Source: JAGLCY01 sp965363725
GTDB taxonomy: Bacteria > Krumholzibacteriota > Krumholzibacteriia > LZORAL124-64-63
Reading direction: 5' to 3'
NCBI GenBank assembly: GCA_965363725.1
Contig: CBDTUS010000153.1
Location: forward strand, 1 to 8,735
DNA length: 8,735 bases
A program made the position numbers and the translations under genes. Each line of letters opens with the position of its first letter. Position 1 is the stretch's first letter. Below, one piece after another: positions 1-5,946 of this stretch. The notes beneath the pieces are model-generated. The model was not told where the DNA came from. It saw nothing but the letters and a program-made list of their open reading frames with translations, and searched no databases.

Positions 1-5
1 ACCAT

Positions 6-35
6 GTCCAGCCCACCGCAAAAGATGGGCCGGAC
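6..35. other. Imperfect inverted repeat (hairpin) near the window edge
   Basis: Bases 6-15 pair with 26-35 (GTCC-A-GCCCA against TGGGC-C-GGAC), giving nine base pairs around one A/C mismatch and a 10-nt loop. No T run follows on either strand, so it is not a textbook intrinsic terminator. It could be the 3' end signal of a gene lying upstream of the window. Structure seen directly; role unknown. Confidence 0.35.
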
Positions 36-61
36 ACAATCTCAAAGGCACAACCAATAGT

Positions 62-89
62 TTGCCCAATTCTCCCGGATGACTATCCT
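62..89 (+). promoter_or_regulatory. Weak candidate sigma70-type promoter for typA
   Basis: TTGCCC at 62-67 and TATCCT at 84-89 are separated by 16 bp, each matching four of six consensus positions. Initiation would fall near 95, leaving a leader of roughly 40 nt that includes a short CGGCC/GGCCG hairpin (94-98 with 103-107) followed by TATTTTCTT. The match is weak, and typA could also be read from a promoter upstream of the window. Confidence 0.25.
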
Positions 90-121
90 ATGGCGGCCCC
101 CCGGCCGTATTTTCTTGCTCC

Positions 122-126
122 AAGGA
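122..126 (+). promoter_or_regulatory. Ribosome binding site that decides the typA start
   Basis: AAGGA at 122-126 lies 7 nt before the ATG at 134 but only 1 nt before the in-frame ATG at 128. The spacing favours 134, which also gives an N-terminus (MEIRNVAIIAHVDHGKT) matching the usual BipA start. Confidence 0.6.
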
Positions 127-133
127 TATGCTT

Positions 134-1933
134 ATGGAAATCAGAAACGTTGCCATTATTGCCCATGTCGATCACGGGAAGACCACCCTGGTCGACCAGA
201 TCCTGCGCCAGTGCGATGTGTGGCGTACCGGCCAGGAGGTCCAGGAAAGGATCATGGACTCCAACGACCTGGAGCGTGAACGCGGGATCACCATCACTTC
301 GAAGAATTTTTCCGTCACCTACAATGACACCCGTATCAACCTGATCGACACTCCGGGCCACGCGGATTTCGGCGGCGAGGTGGAACGTGTCCTCAAGATG
401 GCCGATGGTGTCCTGCTGCTGGTCGACGCTTTCGAGGGCCCCATGCCCCAGACGCGCTTCGTGCTGCAGAAGGCCATGAAGCTGAACCTCAAGCCGGTGG
501 TGGTCATCAACAAGGTGGACCGGCCCAGCGCGCGGCCCGACGAGGTGCTGGACGAGATCTTCAACCTCTTCCTGGAGCTGGAAGCCACCGACGAACAACT
601 GGATTTTCGCGGGGTCTACGCGGCGGGCCGGGACGGTTGGGCCGTGGGCGAACTGGAGGACAAGCGGGAAAACCTGTTTCCCCTGCTGGATATGATCATC
701 GCCCATGTGCCGGGCCCCGAGGTGAAGGAGGGGCCGACCCAGATGCTGGTCGCGGCCATGGACCACAGCGACTACGTGGGTCGTATCGGCATGGGCCGCA
801 TCGTGCGGGGCACCCTGCGGGTCAAGCAGCCGGTGGTGCTGTGCAAGCGGGACGGCAGCGAGGTCAAGACCCAGGCTCGGCAGCTGTTCGTGTTCGACAA
901 CCTGGGGCGCAAGGAGGTCAAGGAGGTCCAGTGCGGGGACATCTGCGCCGTGGTCGGTCTGGAGGGCGTGGACATCGGCGACACGCTGGCGGACGCCGAA
1001 CATCCCGAGCCGCTGCAGATCATCGAGATCGACGATCCCACCCTGTCCATGAACTTCCGGCCCAACGACAGCCCGGGGTACGGGCAGGAAGGCAAGTACG
1101 TGACCAGCCGCCAGGTCCGGGACCGGCTGTTCCGCGGGGCGGAGCGCGACGTGGCCCTGCGCGTGGAGGATGTCACCGACGGGTTCAAGGTGTCCGGGCG
1201 GGGCATCCTGCACCTTTCGATCCTGATGGAGAACATGCGGCGGGAGGGATTCGAGTTCATGGTCGGGCAGCCCCAGGTCATCTACAAGGAGATCGGCGGC
1301 AAGAAGGCGGAACCGGTGGAGGTCCTCTCGGTCGATGTGCCGAACGACCTGGCCGGCGCGGTGATCGAGTACGCCGCCACGCGCAAGGGCGACATGGTCA
1401 AGATGGAGCAGAAGGAGGAACGGACCTTCCTCGAGTTCCACATTCCCAGTCGCGGCCTGATCGGCTTCCGCAGCAAGATGCTGCGCGCCACGGCGGGACA
1501 GATCGTGATGCATCACCGCTATCACCAGTACGAGTATTTCAAGGGTTCGATTCCCGAACGGATCAACGGCAGCATCATTTCCATGCATCCGGGCAAGTCG
1601 GTGGCCTTCGCTCTGGACGGCCTGCAGGACCGCGGCGTGTTTTTCATCGAACCGGGGGACAACCTGTACACCGGGCAGATCATCGGGGAGTACTCCAAGG
1701 ACGAGGACCTGGTCGTCAACGCCCAGAAGGCGAAACAGCTTTCGAACATGCGGGCCTCGGGCAGCGACCGGAAAATGAAGATCGCCCCGCCCTTGAAGAT
1801 GAGCATGGAGGAGGCGCTGGAATACCTGAACCACGACGAATTCGTCGAAGTCACCCCGATGTCCATCCGGCTGCGCAAGTATCACCTCGATGAAAACGAC
1901 CGCAAGAAGGCCGCCAAGCGGGCCAAGTTGTAG
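134..1933 (+). CDS. typA: Translational GTPase TypA/BipA
   Basis: This is a ribosome-associated GTPase of the EF-G/LepA superfamily. BipA binds the 70S ribosome and is linked in other bacteria to 50S assembly and to growth at low temperature or under stress. The 599-residue product is full length (E. coli BipA is about 607). The GTPase motifs are intact: G1 AHVDHGKT (residues 10-17), the switch-I RGITI (50-54), G3 DTPGHADF (72-79) and G4 NKVDR (126-130). The family-typical segment TDEQLDF and the domain-II stretch with DYVGRIGMGRI follow, then the EF-G-like domains, a PSRGLIGFRSKML block and the BipA-specific C-terminal domain, ending in a basic tail. Start 134 is chosen over 128 on ribosome-binding-site spacing and family N-terminus. 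It is the first gene of a likely co-transcribed trio with the thiamine-binding protein and the esterase. Identification is secure; nothing in it looks broken. Confidence 0.97.
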   Translation: MEIRNVAIIAHVDHGKTTLVDQILRQCDVWRTGQEVQERIMDSNDLERERGITITSKNFSVTYNDTRINLIDTPGHADFGGEVERVLKMADGVLLLVDAFEGPMPQTRFVLQKAMKLNLKPVVVINKVDRPSARPDEVLDEIFNLFLELEATDEQLDFRGVYAAGRDGWAVGELEDKRENLFPLLDMIIAHVPGPEVKEGPTQMLVAAMDHSDYVGRIGMGRIVRGTLRVKQPVVLCKRDGSEVKTQARQLFVFDNLGRKEVKEVQCGDICAVVGLEGVDIGDTLADAEHPEPLQIIEIDDPTLSMNFRPNDSPGYGQEGKYVTSRQVRDRLFRGAERDVALRVEDVTDGFKVSGRGILHLSILMENMRREGFEFMVGQPQVIYKEIGGKKAEPVEVLSVDVPNDLAGAVIEYAATRKGDMVKMEQKEERTFLEFHIPSRGLIGFRSKMLRATAGQIVMHHRYHQYEYFKGSIPERINGSIISMHPGKSVAFALDGLQDRGVFFIEPGDNLYTGQIIGEYSKDEDLVVNAQKAKQLSNMRASGSDRKMKIAPPLKMSMEEALEYLNHDEFVEVTPMSIRLRKYHLDENDRKKAAKRAKL

Positions 1934-1958
1934 GAACCCACCGCCTGAGGAGATTGCC

Positions 1959-2267
1959 ATGGTGCTGTTGGAGTTTTCCCTCTATCCCACCGACAAGGGC
2001 GAGAGTGTCAGCGACTACGTGAAACGCAACCTGGAGATCATCGACGACAGCGGGTTGCCCTATCGATTGGGCCCCATGGGAACCTGCCTGGAAGGGGAAT
2101 ACGACGAGGTCATGGCGGTGGTAAAGAAGTGCTTCGACCGCATGAGCGCGGATTGCGGCCGGGTGGCCTGCCAGATCAAGATCGATTACCGGGCGGGGAG
2201 GTCCGGCCGGTTGGAGGCCAAGGTCCAGACCCTGAAGGACAAGACCGGTCGCGACCTGCGGACCTGA
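1959..2267 (+). CDS. MTH1187-family thiamine-binding protein
   Basis: A 102-residue protein of the MTH1187/YqgV type (Pfam Thiamine_BP, formerly DUF77). These small cytoplasmic ferredoxin-fold proteins oligomerise and bind thiamine or related ligands. The features seen are the N-terminal beta strand MVLLEFSLYP, the following SVSDYVKRNLEII helix, the central YRLGPMGTCLEGEYDEVM stretch, which is the most conserved part of the family, and a C-terminal RVACQIKIDYR strand. Length is normal for the family. The start is set by a strong GAGGAG (1947-1952) 6 nt before the ATG. It lies 25 nt after typA and 3 nt before the esterase, so it is probably co-transcribed with both. No thiamine biosynthesis or transport gene and no recognisable TPP riboswitch is nearby, so its role here (carrier, sensor or buffer) is open. 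Family call is confident, physiological role is not. Confidence 0.85.
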   Translation: MVLLEFSLYPTDKGESVSDYVKRNLEIIDDSGLPYRLGPMGTCLEGEYDEVMAVVKKCFDRMSADCGRVACQIKIDYRAGRSGRLEAKVQTLKDKTGRDLRT

Positions 2268-2270
2268 TCC

Positions 2271-3242
2271 ATGCGTGTCACGCTGACTCCTCCTTCCTGG
2301 GCCGCCCATCTGCTGAGCGACCTGACCGACTGGCAGCGCGCCCCGGTGCCGGTTGACAGGGTTGACCCCTTCGATATTCCGGACGACGCCTACTTCGAAT
2401 ACGCCTTCGCCGACGCCGGGGGTGAGCGCCATCCCGACCCCCAGAACACGAACCCGCGCCTCAATCCCTGGTGGAAATACGCGTGCAACCTGACAGGACC
2501 TCAATACCTCCCGGATCCGGATGCGGTGGCGGAAAACGTGCGGCCACGGGGCAGGGTACTGCGCCTGGAGATCCCGTCCGGGATCATGGGTGGGTCCAGA
2601 CATGTGCTTATATATTCCCCCGCGGGTCGGGCGGAGGAGGAACTTCCGCTGATCCTTTTCCAGGACGGCAAGGCCTACTACGGCTGGGGCCGCGTGCCCC
2701 AGACGCTCGACCGCCTGCTGGAGGCCGAACAGATCGGCCCCGCCCATCTGGTTTTTGTACCTCCGGGCCAGCGCACGGTGGAGTATGCCTTCAATCCTGC
2801 CTACCGCAGGTTTCTACTCGAAGAAGTACTGCCGGCGGTCGAGCGGCGGGTGCGGTGCGACGGGCGCCGGACGGCCTGGGGGGCCAGCCTGGGGGGGCTG
2901 CTCAGCGCGCAGCTGGCCTGGGAGCGGACGGACCTTTTCCAGAAGGTCGTGACCCAGTCCGGGGCTTTTCTTTTTTCACCCGACATGGATCATGGCAACC
3001 CGTTCGCGGGAGGGGAATCCTTCCTGGCCGAGGTTACAGAAGACGATCCCAAACCCCTGCGCTGGCATCTGGAATGCGGCACTTTGGAGTGGCTCCGGCC
3101 CAGCAACAGCCGTCTGGCGGAGGCGCTGGCCTCCCGAGGGGCCGACGTGCGCCTGGTCACCCGCAGCGCAGGTCACAACTGGGTGAACTGGCGCAACGGG
3201 TTGGCAGGTGGCCTTCGATTCGCTCTGAATGACCCATTCTAG
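2271..3242 (+). CDS. Esterase D / enterochelin-esterase-like alpha/beta-hydrolase
   Basis: A 323-residue hydrolase of the esterase D family (PF00756-type), resembling enterochelin esterase Fes in layout. Residues about 1-100 form an N-terminal beta-rich region with an FEYAF strand and an NPRLNPW motif, like the CBM48/Fes-N sandwich. A catalytic alpha/beta-hydrolase domain follows, with strand PLILFQDG (about 125-132). The nucleophile elbow GASLGG carries Ser206, a late His302 sits in AGHNWVNW, and the probable acid is Glu273 in ECGTLEW. No signal peptide is visible, so it probably acts in the cytoplasm. It has no evident Shine-Dalgarno and starts 3 nt after the thiamine-binding gene stops, which suggests translational coupling. 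No siderophore synthesis or uptake genes are in view, so hydrolysis of ferric enterobactin is not claimed; another ester is equally possible. G6 and G7 runs flank the Ser206 codon. The triad assignment beyond Ser and His is inferred. Confidence 0.8.
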   Translation: MRVTLTPPSWAAHLLSDLTDWQRAPVPVDRVDPFDIPDDAYFEYAFADAGGERHPDPQNTNPRLNPWWKYACNLTGPQYLPDPDAVAENVRPRGRVLRLEIPSGIMGGSRHVLIYSPAGRAEEELPLILFQDGKAYYGWGRVPQTLDRLLEAEQIGPAHLVFVPPGQRTVEYAFNPAYRRFLLEEVLPAVERRVRCDGRRTAWGASLGGLLSAQLAWERTDLFQKVVTQSGAFLFSPDMDHGNPFAGGESFLAEVTEDDPKPLRWHLECGTLEWLRPSNSRLAEALASRGADVRLVTRSAGHNWVNWRNGLAGGLRFALNDPF

Positions 3243-3271
3243 CCCCTGTCCCGGCCCCGGATATCCTGCAC

Positions 3272-3300
3272 TTGAAAATTCAATAACGGAATTGCATATT
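3272..3300 (+). promoter_or_regulatory. Candidate sigma70-type promoter for the DUF4920/PepSY pair
   Basis: TTGAAA at 3272-3277 (five of six to consensus) and CATATT at 3295-3300 (four of six) are 17 bp apart, in a locally AT-rich patch of an otherwise GC-rich window. Transcription would begin near 3307, giving a leader of about 65 nt before the ATG at 3372. No operator is recognised. Confidence 0.45.
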
Positions 3301-3315
3301 TGAGACGGGAATCAT

Positions 3316-3336
3316 CCATGCCCCCGGCATGGTTTT
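3316..3336 (+). terminator. Hairpin with short T run between the esterase and the DUF4920 gene
   Basis: CCATGCC (3316-3322) pairs perfectly with GGCATGG (3326-3332) over a CCC loop, and TTTT follows at 3333-3336. It could be a weak intrinsic terminator for the typA-esterase unit. However, it lies downstream of the candidate promoter at 3272-3300, so it may instead be a leader hairpin. An alternative 5-bp pairing, GGTTT (3331-3335) with AAACC (3344-3348), shares bases with it and excludes it. Confidence 0.35.
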
Positions 3337-3357
3337 GGGGATGAAACCACTCACAAC

Positions 3358-3362
3358 AAAGG
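3358..3362 (+). promoter_or_regulatory. Ribosome binding site deciding the DUF4920-like gene start
   Basis: AAAGG at 3358-3362 sits 9 nt before the ATG at 3372, a workable spacing. It directly abuts the in-frame TTG at 3363, ruling that start out in practice. Starting at 3372 also gives a clean signal peptide. Confidence 0.55.
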
Positions 3363-3371
3363 TTGGCTGAC

Positions 3372-3863
3372 ATGCGTTCGTTTTCCGCTTTTCTGATGGT
3401 GATTTTTGTTCTGCTGATGGCCGGCGCGGCTATCGCCGGCGATGGCGAAAAAATCAAGGGCACCGTGTACGGCGAAGGCGTATCGGCTCCGGACACCATG
3501 CTGGTCAGTGAACTTCTCGCTGCGCCGGAGGCCTACGTCGGCAAGACCGTGCGGGTCAAGGGAACCGCCGTCGGCGTCTGCGCCCACCGCGGCTGCTGGA
3601 TCAATATCGCCAGTGACACCGAGGGTGAAACCGTCCGCGTGAAGGTCAAGGACGGCGTGATCGTGTTCCCGCCGGAAATCGTGGGCGACGAAGTCATCGC
3701 CGAAGGCGTGTGGACGGCCAACGAGTTGACCATGGAGCAGACCAAGAAGGTCTGTGCCGCCGAAGCCCGCCAAGAGGGCAAGGAATTCGACGAAGGTGAA
3801 GTCACCACCTGCATGACCATGTACCAGATCAGCGGTACGGGTGCGGTGGTCGCAGTCAAGTAA
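3372..3863 (+). CDS. Exported DUF4920-like protein with CxxxGCW motif
   Basis: A 163-residue secreted protein of unknown function. It begins with a Sec signal peptide: Arg2, a hydrophobic core over about residues 4-18, and a probable cleavage after AIA at residue 22. No lipobox cysteine is present, so it should be a soluble periplasmic protein of about 141 residues. The mature part resembles DUF4920: a strand pair around KTVRVKGTAVGVC followed by the diagnostic CAHRGCWINIA (Cys70, Cys75, Trp76), then a beta-rich stretch consistent with an OB-like fold. Two more cysteines, Cys128 and Cys147, could form disulfides or take part in metal binding with the CxxxGC pair; this is inference. It stops one base before the PepSY-type membrane gene starts, and the two are very probably one operon. 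Family assignment is from memory of the motif and moderately confident; no function is known to me. Confidence 0.7.
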   Translation: MRSFSAFLMVIFVLLMAGAAIAGDGEKIKGTVYGEGVSAPDTMLVSELLAAPEAYVGKTVRVKGTAVGVCAHRGCWINIASDTEGETVRVKVKDGVIVFPPEIVGDEVIAEGVWTANELTMEQTKKVCAAEARQEGKEFDEGEVTTCMTMYQISGTGAVVAVK

Positions 3864-3864
3864 T

Positions 3865-4431
3865 ATGGAGATGCGCACCTTTCGGAAGTGGTGCCGGACC
3901 TTCCACCGGGAGCTCGGGTTCCTGGCGGTGGGCCTGACGCTGGTCTACGCGATCAGCGGCATCGCGATTAATCACGCCCATCACTGGGACGCCAACTATT
4001 CGCGGACCCTCGAGGAATTCACCATCGAATCCCCCGGGACCGGGCCGACGGCGGAAATCGAGCCGCTGATCCTGGAGCGTCTGGCCGTCACCGAGCCCAT
4101 CAAGAATACCTGGCGGGCCAGTGAAACCGAGTTCCAGGTGTTTCTCGAAGGTGGGGGTTACGACGTGGACCTCGTGACGGGCCAGGTGGTTCGCCATGGA
4201 TTCGCCAAGAGGCCCCTTCTGTTCGACCTCAACTTCATGCACCTCAACTCCGGCAAATCTCCCTGGACCGGCATCGCGGACGTGTACGGCGGGATGCTGA
4301 TTGTCATGGCCATGACAGGGATCTTCCTGGTGCGCGGCCGCAAGGGCTTGACGGGCCGCGGCGGGGTGCTCATGGCCCTGGGATTCCTGCTGCCCATCGT
4401 GTATGCCGTCGTGTCTCGCGGAGGCGGTTGA
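3865..4431 (+). CDS. PepSY-associated transmembrane protein
   Basis: A 188-residue inner-membrane protein of the PepSY-associated TM helix type (PepSY_TM_like_2 group). It begins with a short basic cytoplasmic tail ending in the family-typical FHRELGF. Predicted helices are TM1 at about residues 18-38 (ending NHAHHW), TM2 at about 134-156 and TM3 at about 166-183. Between TM1 and TM2 lies a periplasmic PepSY-like loop of about 95 residues with the YDVDLVTGQV hairpin and the conserved FDLNFMHLN. Histidines 14, 37, 39, 40 and 126 lie near the membrane faces. In related PepSY membrane proteins such residues are suspected redox or metal ligands, which is unproven here. ATG 3865 is preferred: it follows the upstream TAA by one base, without a clear Shine-Dalgarno, as expected for coupling. 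ATG 3871 and GTG 3841 are alternatives. Family call is confident; function and partner relationship to the exported protein are inferred from adjacency. Confidence 0.8.
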   Translation: MEMRTFRKWCRTFHRELGFLAVGLTLVYAISGIAINHAHHWDANYSRTLEEFTIESPGTGPTAEIEPLILERLAVTEPIKNTWRASETEFQVFLEGGGYDVDLVTGQVVRHGFAKRPLLFDLNFMHLNSGKSPWTGIADVYGGMLIVMAMTGIFLVRGRKGLTGRGGVLMALGFLLPIVYAVVSRGGG

Positions 4432-4444
4432 CCCCATTATTGGT

Positions 4445-4469
4445 GCCCCGCCGGCCTGCCCGGCGGGGC
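4445..4469 (+). terminator. Strong GC hairpin ending the PepSY gene transcript
   Basis: GCCCCGCCGG (4445-4454) pairs perfectly with CCGGCGGGGC (4460-4469) across a 5-nt CCTGC loop, beginning 13 nt after the PepSY gene stop. The stem is very stable, but only TT follows, so termination would need more than a U tract. The inverted repeat is certain; its role as a terminator is likely from position. Confidence 0.6.
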
Positions 4470-4498
4470 TTGACTCCCCCGCTTTCGCCACCTAGCTT
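4470..4498 (+). promoter_or_regulatory. Candidate promoter of the saccharopine operon
   Basis: TTGACT at 4470-4475 (five of six to the -35 consensus) is followed after 17 bp by TAGCTT at 4493-4498 (three of six to the -10). The -35 starts on the base next to the hairpin foot at 4469. Initiation near 4505 would leave a leader of about 85 nt before the ATG at 4589. No operator or lysine-responsive element is recognised in that leader. Confidence 0.4.
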
Positions 4499-4588
4499 AT
4501 GCGAACCGGTACCCCTGATATTGCAATTGGTTAATTGTGTCGGGCCGGCGCCTCGAACCCCTTAGAAAAGCCAGTGACAGGTGATCCC

Positions 4589-5914
4589 ATGGGCGTGACT
4601 ATCGGCATCCGCAGGGAAGACAAGAACGAGTGGGAACGCAGGGTTCCCCTGGTGCCCGCCGACCTGGCCGATCTGAGCAAGAATCCCCATCTGGACTTCA
4701 CGATCCAGCCTTCGAAAATCCGGGTCTTCACCGACGACGAGTATCGCGATGCGGGCGTGACCGTGGCCGAGAGTCTGGATCCGGCGGACATCATCCTGGC
4801 GGTCAAGGAGATCCCGATCGATGTCCTGCAGCCCAAGAAGGTTTACCTCTACTTCTCCCACACGGTGAAGGGCCAGGGCTACAACATGCCGATGCTCCGG
4901 CACCTGCTCGATACCGGATCCACTCTCATCGACTACGAACGGATTGCCGACGAGCAGAACCGGCGGCTGATATTTTTCAGTGTGCACGCCGGTTACGCGG
5001 GCATGATCGAAAGCCTGGTCTGCCTGGCGCAGCGGATGGCCTATCACGGGGTCGAGACCCCCTTGGCGGAGCTCAAGCACGCCTACGAATACAACAGCCT
5101 GGTCGAGGCCAAGAATCATCTGGTGCAAATAGGCCAACGCCTCCAGAACGAGGGGTTGGGAGCCCACACCGAACCGGTCATCATCGGCGTGGCCGGATAC
5201 GGAAACGTGGCCAAGGGATGCCGGGAGGTCCTGGATTGCCTGAAGGTCAGGGAAATCTCCGTCGAGGACCTGGAGGATGTCGCGGGGATGACCGCCGCCC
5301 AGGCCGGCCCTCTGGTCCGGGTCGTCTTCAAGGAAGAGGACATGGTCGAGCCCCGGTCGGACCAGGCCCAGTTCGTGTTGCAGGATTATTATCAGCGTCC
5401 GGGGAACTACCGGGGAATCTTCGAAAAATATCTGCCCCACCTGGATGTGCTGATGAATACCATTTACTGGGAAGACAAGTATCCCCGGTTGGTCACCCGG
5501 AAATGGGCGCAGGCGCACTATGGGTCGGACAAGCGGCCCCGGTTGCAGGTCATCGGTGATATCAGCTGCGACATCGAGGGCAGCATCGAATTGACCCTCA
5601 AGGCCCCGATGCCGGACAAGCCCTGCTTTGTCTTCGATCCCGTGACGGGCAAGGTGGTCGACGGCGTGGTCGGCGACGGGCCGGTGATCATGGCGGTGGA
5701 CAACCTGCCCTGTGAATTGCCCCGTGAGTCCTCCGAGCACTTCAGCGAGGTTCTGGGGAAAATGGTGCCGATCCTTGGGCAGGCGGATTTCAGTTCCGAT
5801 TTTGAGGGCCTGCATCTGCCGCCCTATCTGAAAAAAGCGGTCATCACCCACCGGGGTGAATTGACCCCGAACTACCGTTACCTGCAGGATGCCCTCGACA
5901 AGTCCGGAGGGTAG
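4589..5914 (+). CDS. Lysine-ketoglutarate reductase (saccharopine-forming), AASS N-terminal half
   Basis: Predicted to condense lysine with 2-oxoglutarate and reduce the imine with NADPH to saccharopine, the first step of saccharopine lysine degradation. The 441-residue protein aligns by eye with the N-terminal half of animal/plant LKR/SDH (AASS). It has an AlaDH/PNT-type N-terminal domain with IGIRREDKNEWERRVPLVP (residues 5-23), YFSHTVKGQ (88-96) and IDYERI (114-119). GYAGM follows (135-139), then a Rossmann domain with VAGYGNVAKG (201-210). Beyond that come MNTIYWEDKYPRLVTR (289-304), GDISCDIEGSIE (323-334) and AVDNLPCELPRESSEHF (369-385). These C-terminal blocks separate it from alanine dehydrogenase and transhydrogenase. 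Start 4589 has AGGTGA at 4579-4584 and gives the family N-terminus; an upstream TTG at 4535 lacks support. It lies 32 nt before the saccharopine dehydrogenase gene. Cofactor preference is from family knowledge. Confidence in family is high. Confidence 0.9.
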   Translation: MGVTIGIRREDKNEWERRVPLVPADLADLSKNPHLDFTIQPSKIRVFTDDEYRDAGVTVAESLDPADIILAVKEIPIDVLQPKKVYLYFSHTVKGQGYNMPMLRHLLDTGSTLIDYERIADEQNRRLIFFSVHAGYAGMIESLVCLAQRMAYHGVETPLAELKHAYEYNSLVEAKNHLVQIGQRLQNEGLGAHTEPVIIGVAGYGNVAKGCREVLDCLKVREISVEDLEDVAGMTAAQAGPLVRVVFKEEDMVEPRSDQAQFVLQDYYQRPGNYRGIFEKYLPHLDVLMNTIYWEDKYPRLVTRKWAQAHYGSDKRPRLQVIGDISCDIEGSIELTLKAPMPDKPCFVFDPVTGKVVDGVVGDGPVIMAVDNLPCELPRESSEHFSEVLGKMVPILGQADFSSDFEGLHLPPYLKKAVITHRGELTPNYRYLQDALDKSGG

Positions 5915-5934
5915 GCGCGCTTTCGGCGGCCGGG

Positions 5935-5940
5935 AAAGGA
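5935..5940 (+). promoter_or_regulatory. Ribosome binding site supporting a GTG start
   Basis: AAAGGA at 5935-5940 is 6 nt before GTG 5947. The codons right after that GTG encode the first Rossmann strand (RKILVLGAG), so a later ATG would truncate the fold. The GTG start is therefore well supported. Confidence 0.65.
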
Positions 5941-5946
5941 ACTAGG

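Noticed and set aside
637..1893. 418-codon alternative-frame + strand ORF inside typA, and the similar one at 7774-8667 inside the ALDH gene
   Set aside because: Arg/Gly/Pro-rich out-of-frame translations typical of GC-rich coding DNA; no start signals or motifs.
83..1960. 625-codon open frame on the minus strand opposite typA
   Set aside because: It mirrors the typA codon phase in GC-rich DNA. The translation is low-complexity (His, Leu, Val, Asp, Gly-rich) and matches no family, while typA on the other strand is unambiguous.
1934..2270. TPP riboswitch upstream of the thiamine-binding gene
   Set aside because: Only 25 nt separate it from typA and no THI-box-like sequence is present.
4535..4588. 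Upstream TTG start for the LKR gene
   Set aside because: It would add 18 residues with no family counterpart, and it lacks a ribosome binding site.
4562..5851. 429-codon open frame on the minus strand opposite the LKR gene
   Set aside because: Same artefact of high-GC third positions; no recognisable domain, and the + strand gene is fully accounted for.
4589..5914. Annotation as alanine dehydrogenase or NAD(P) transhydrogenase alpha subunit
   Set aside because: The N-terminal domain is shared with those enzymes, but the EWERRVPLVP start, MNTIYWEDKYPRLVT block and DNLPCELPRE block match LKR/AASS, and SDH and ALDH7 follow.
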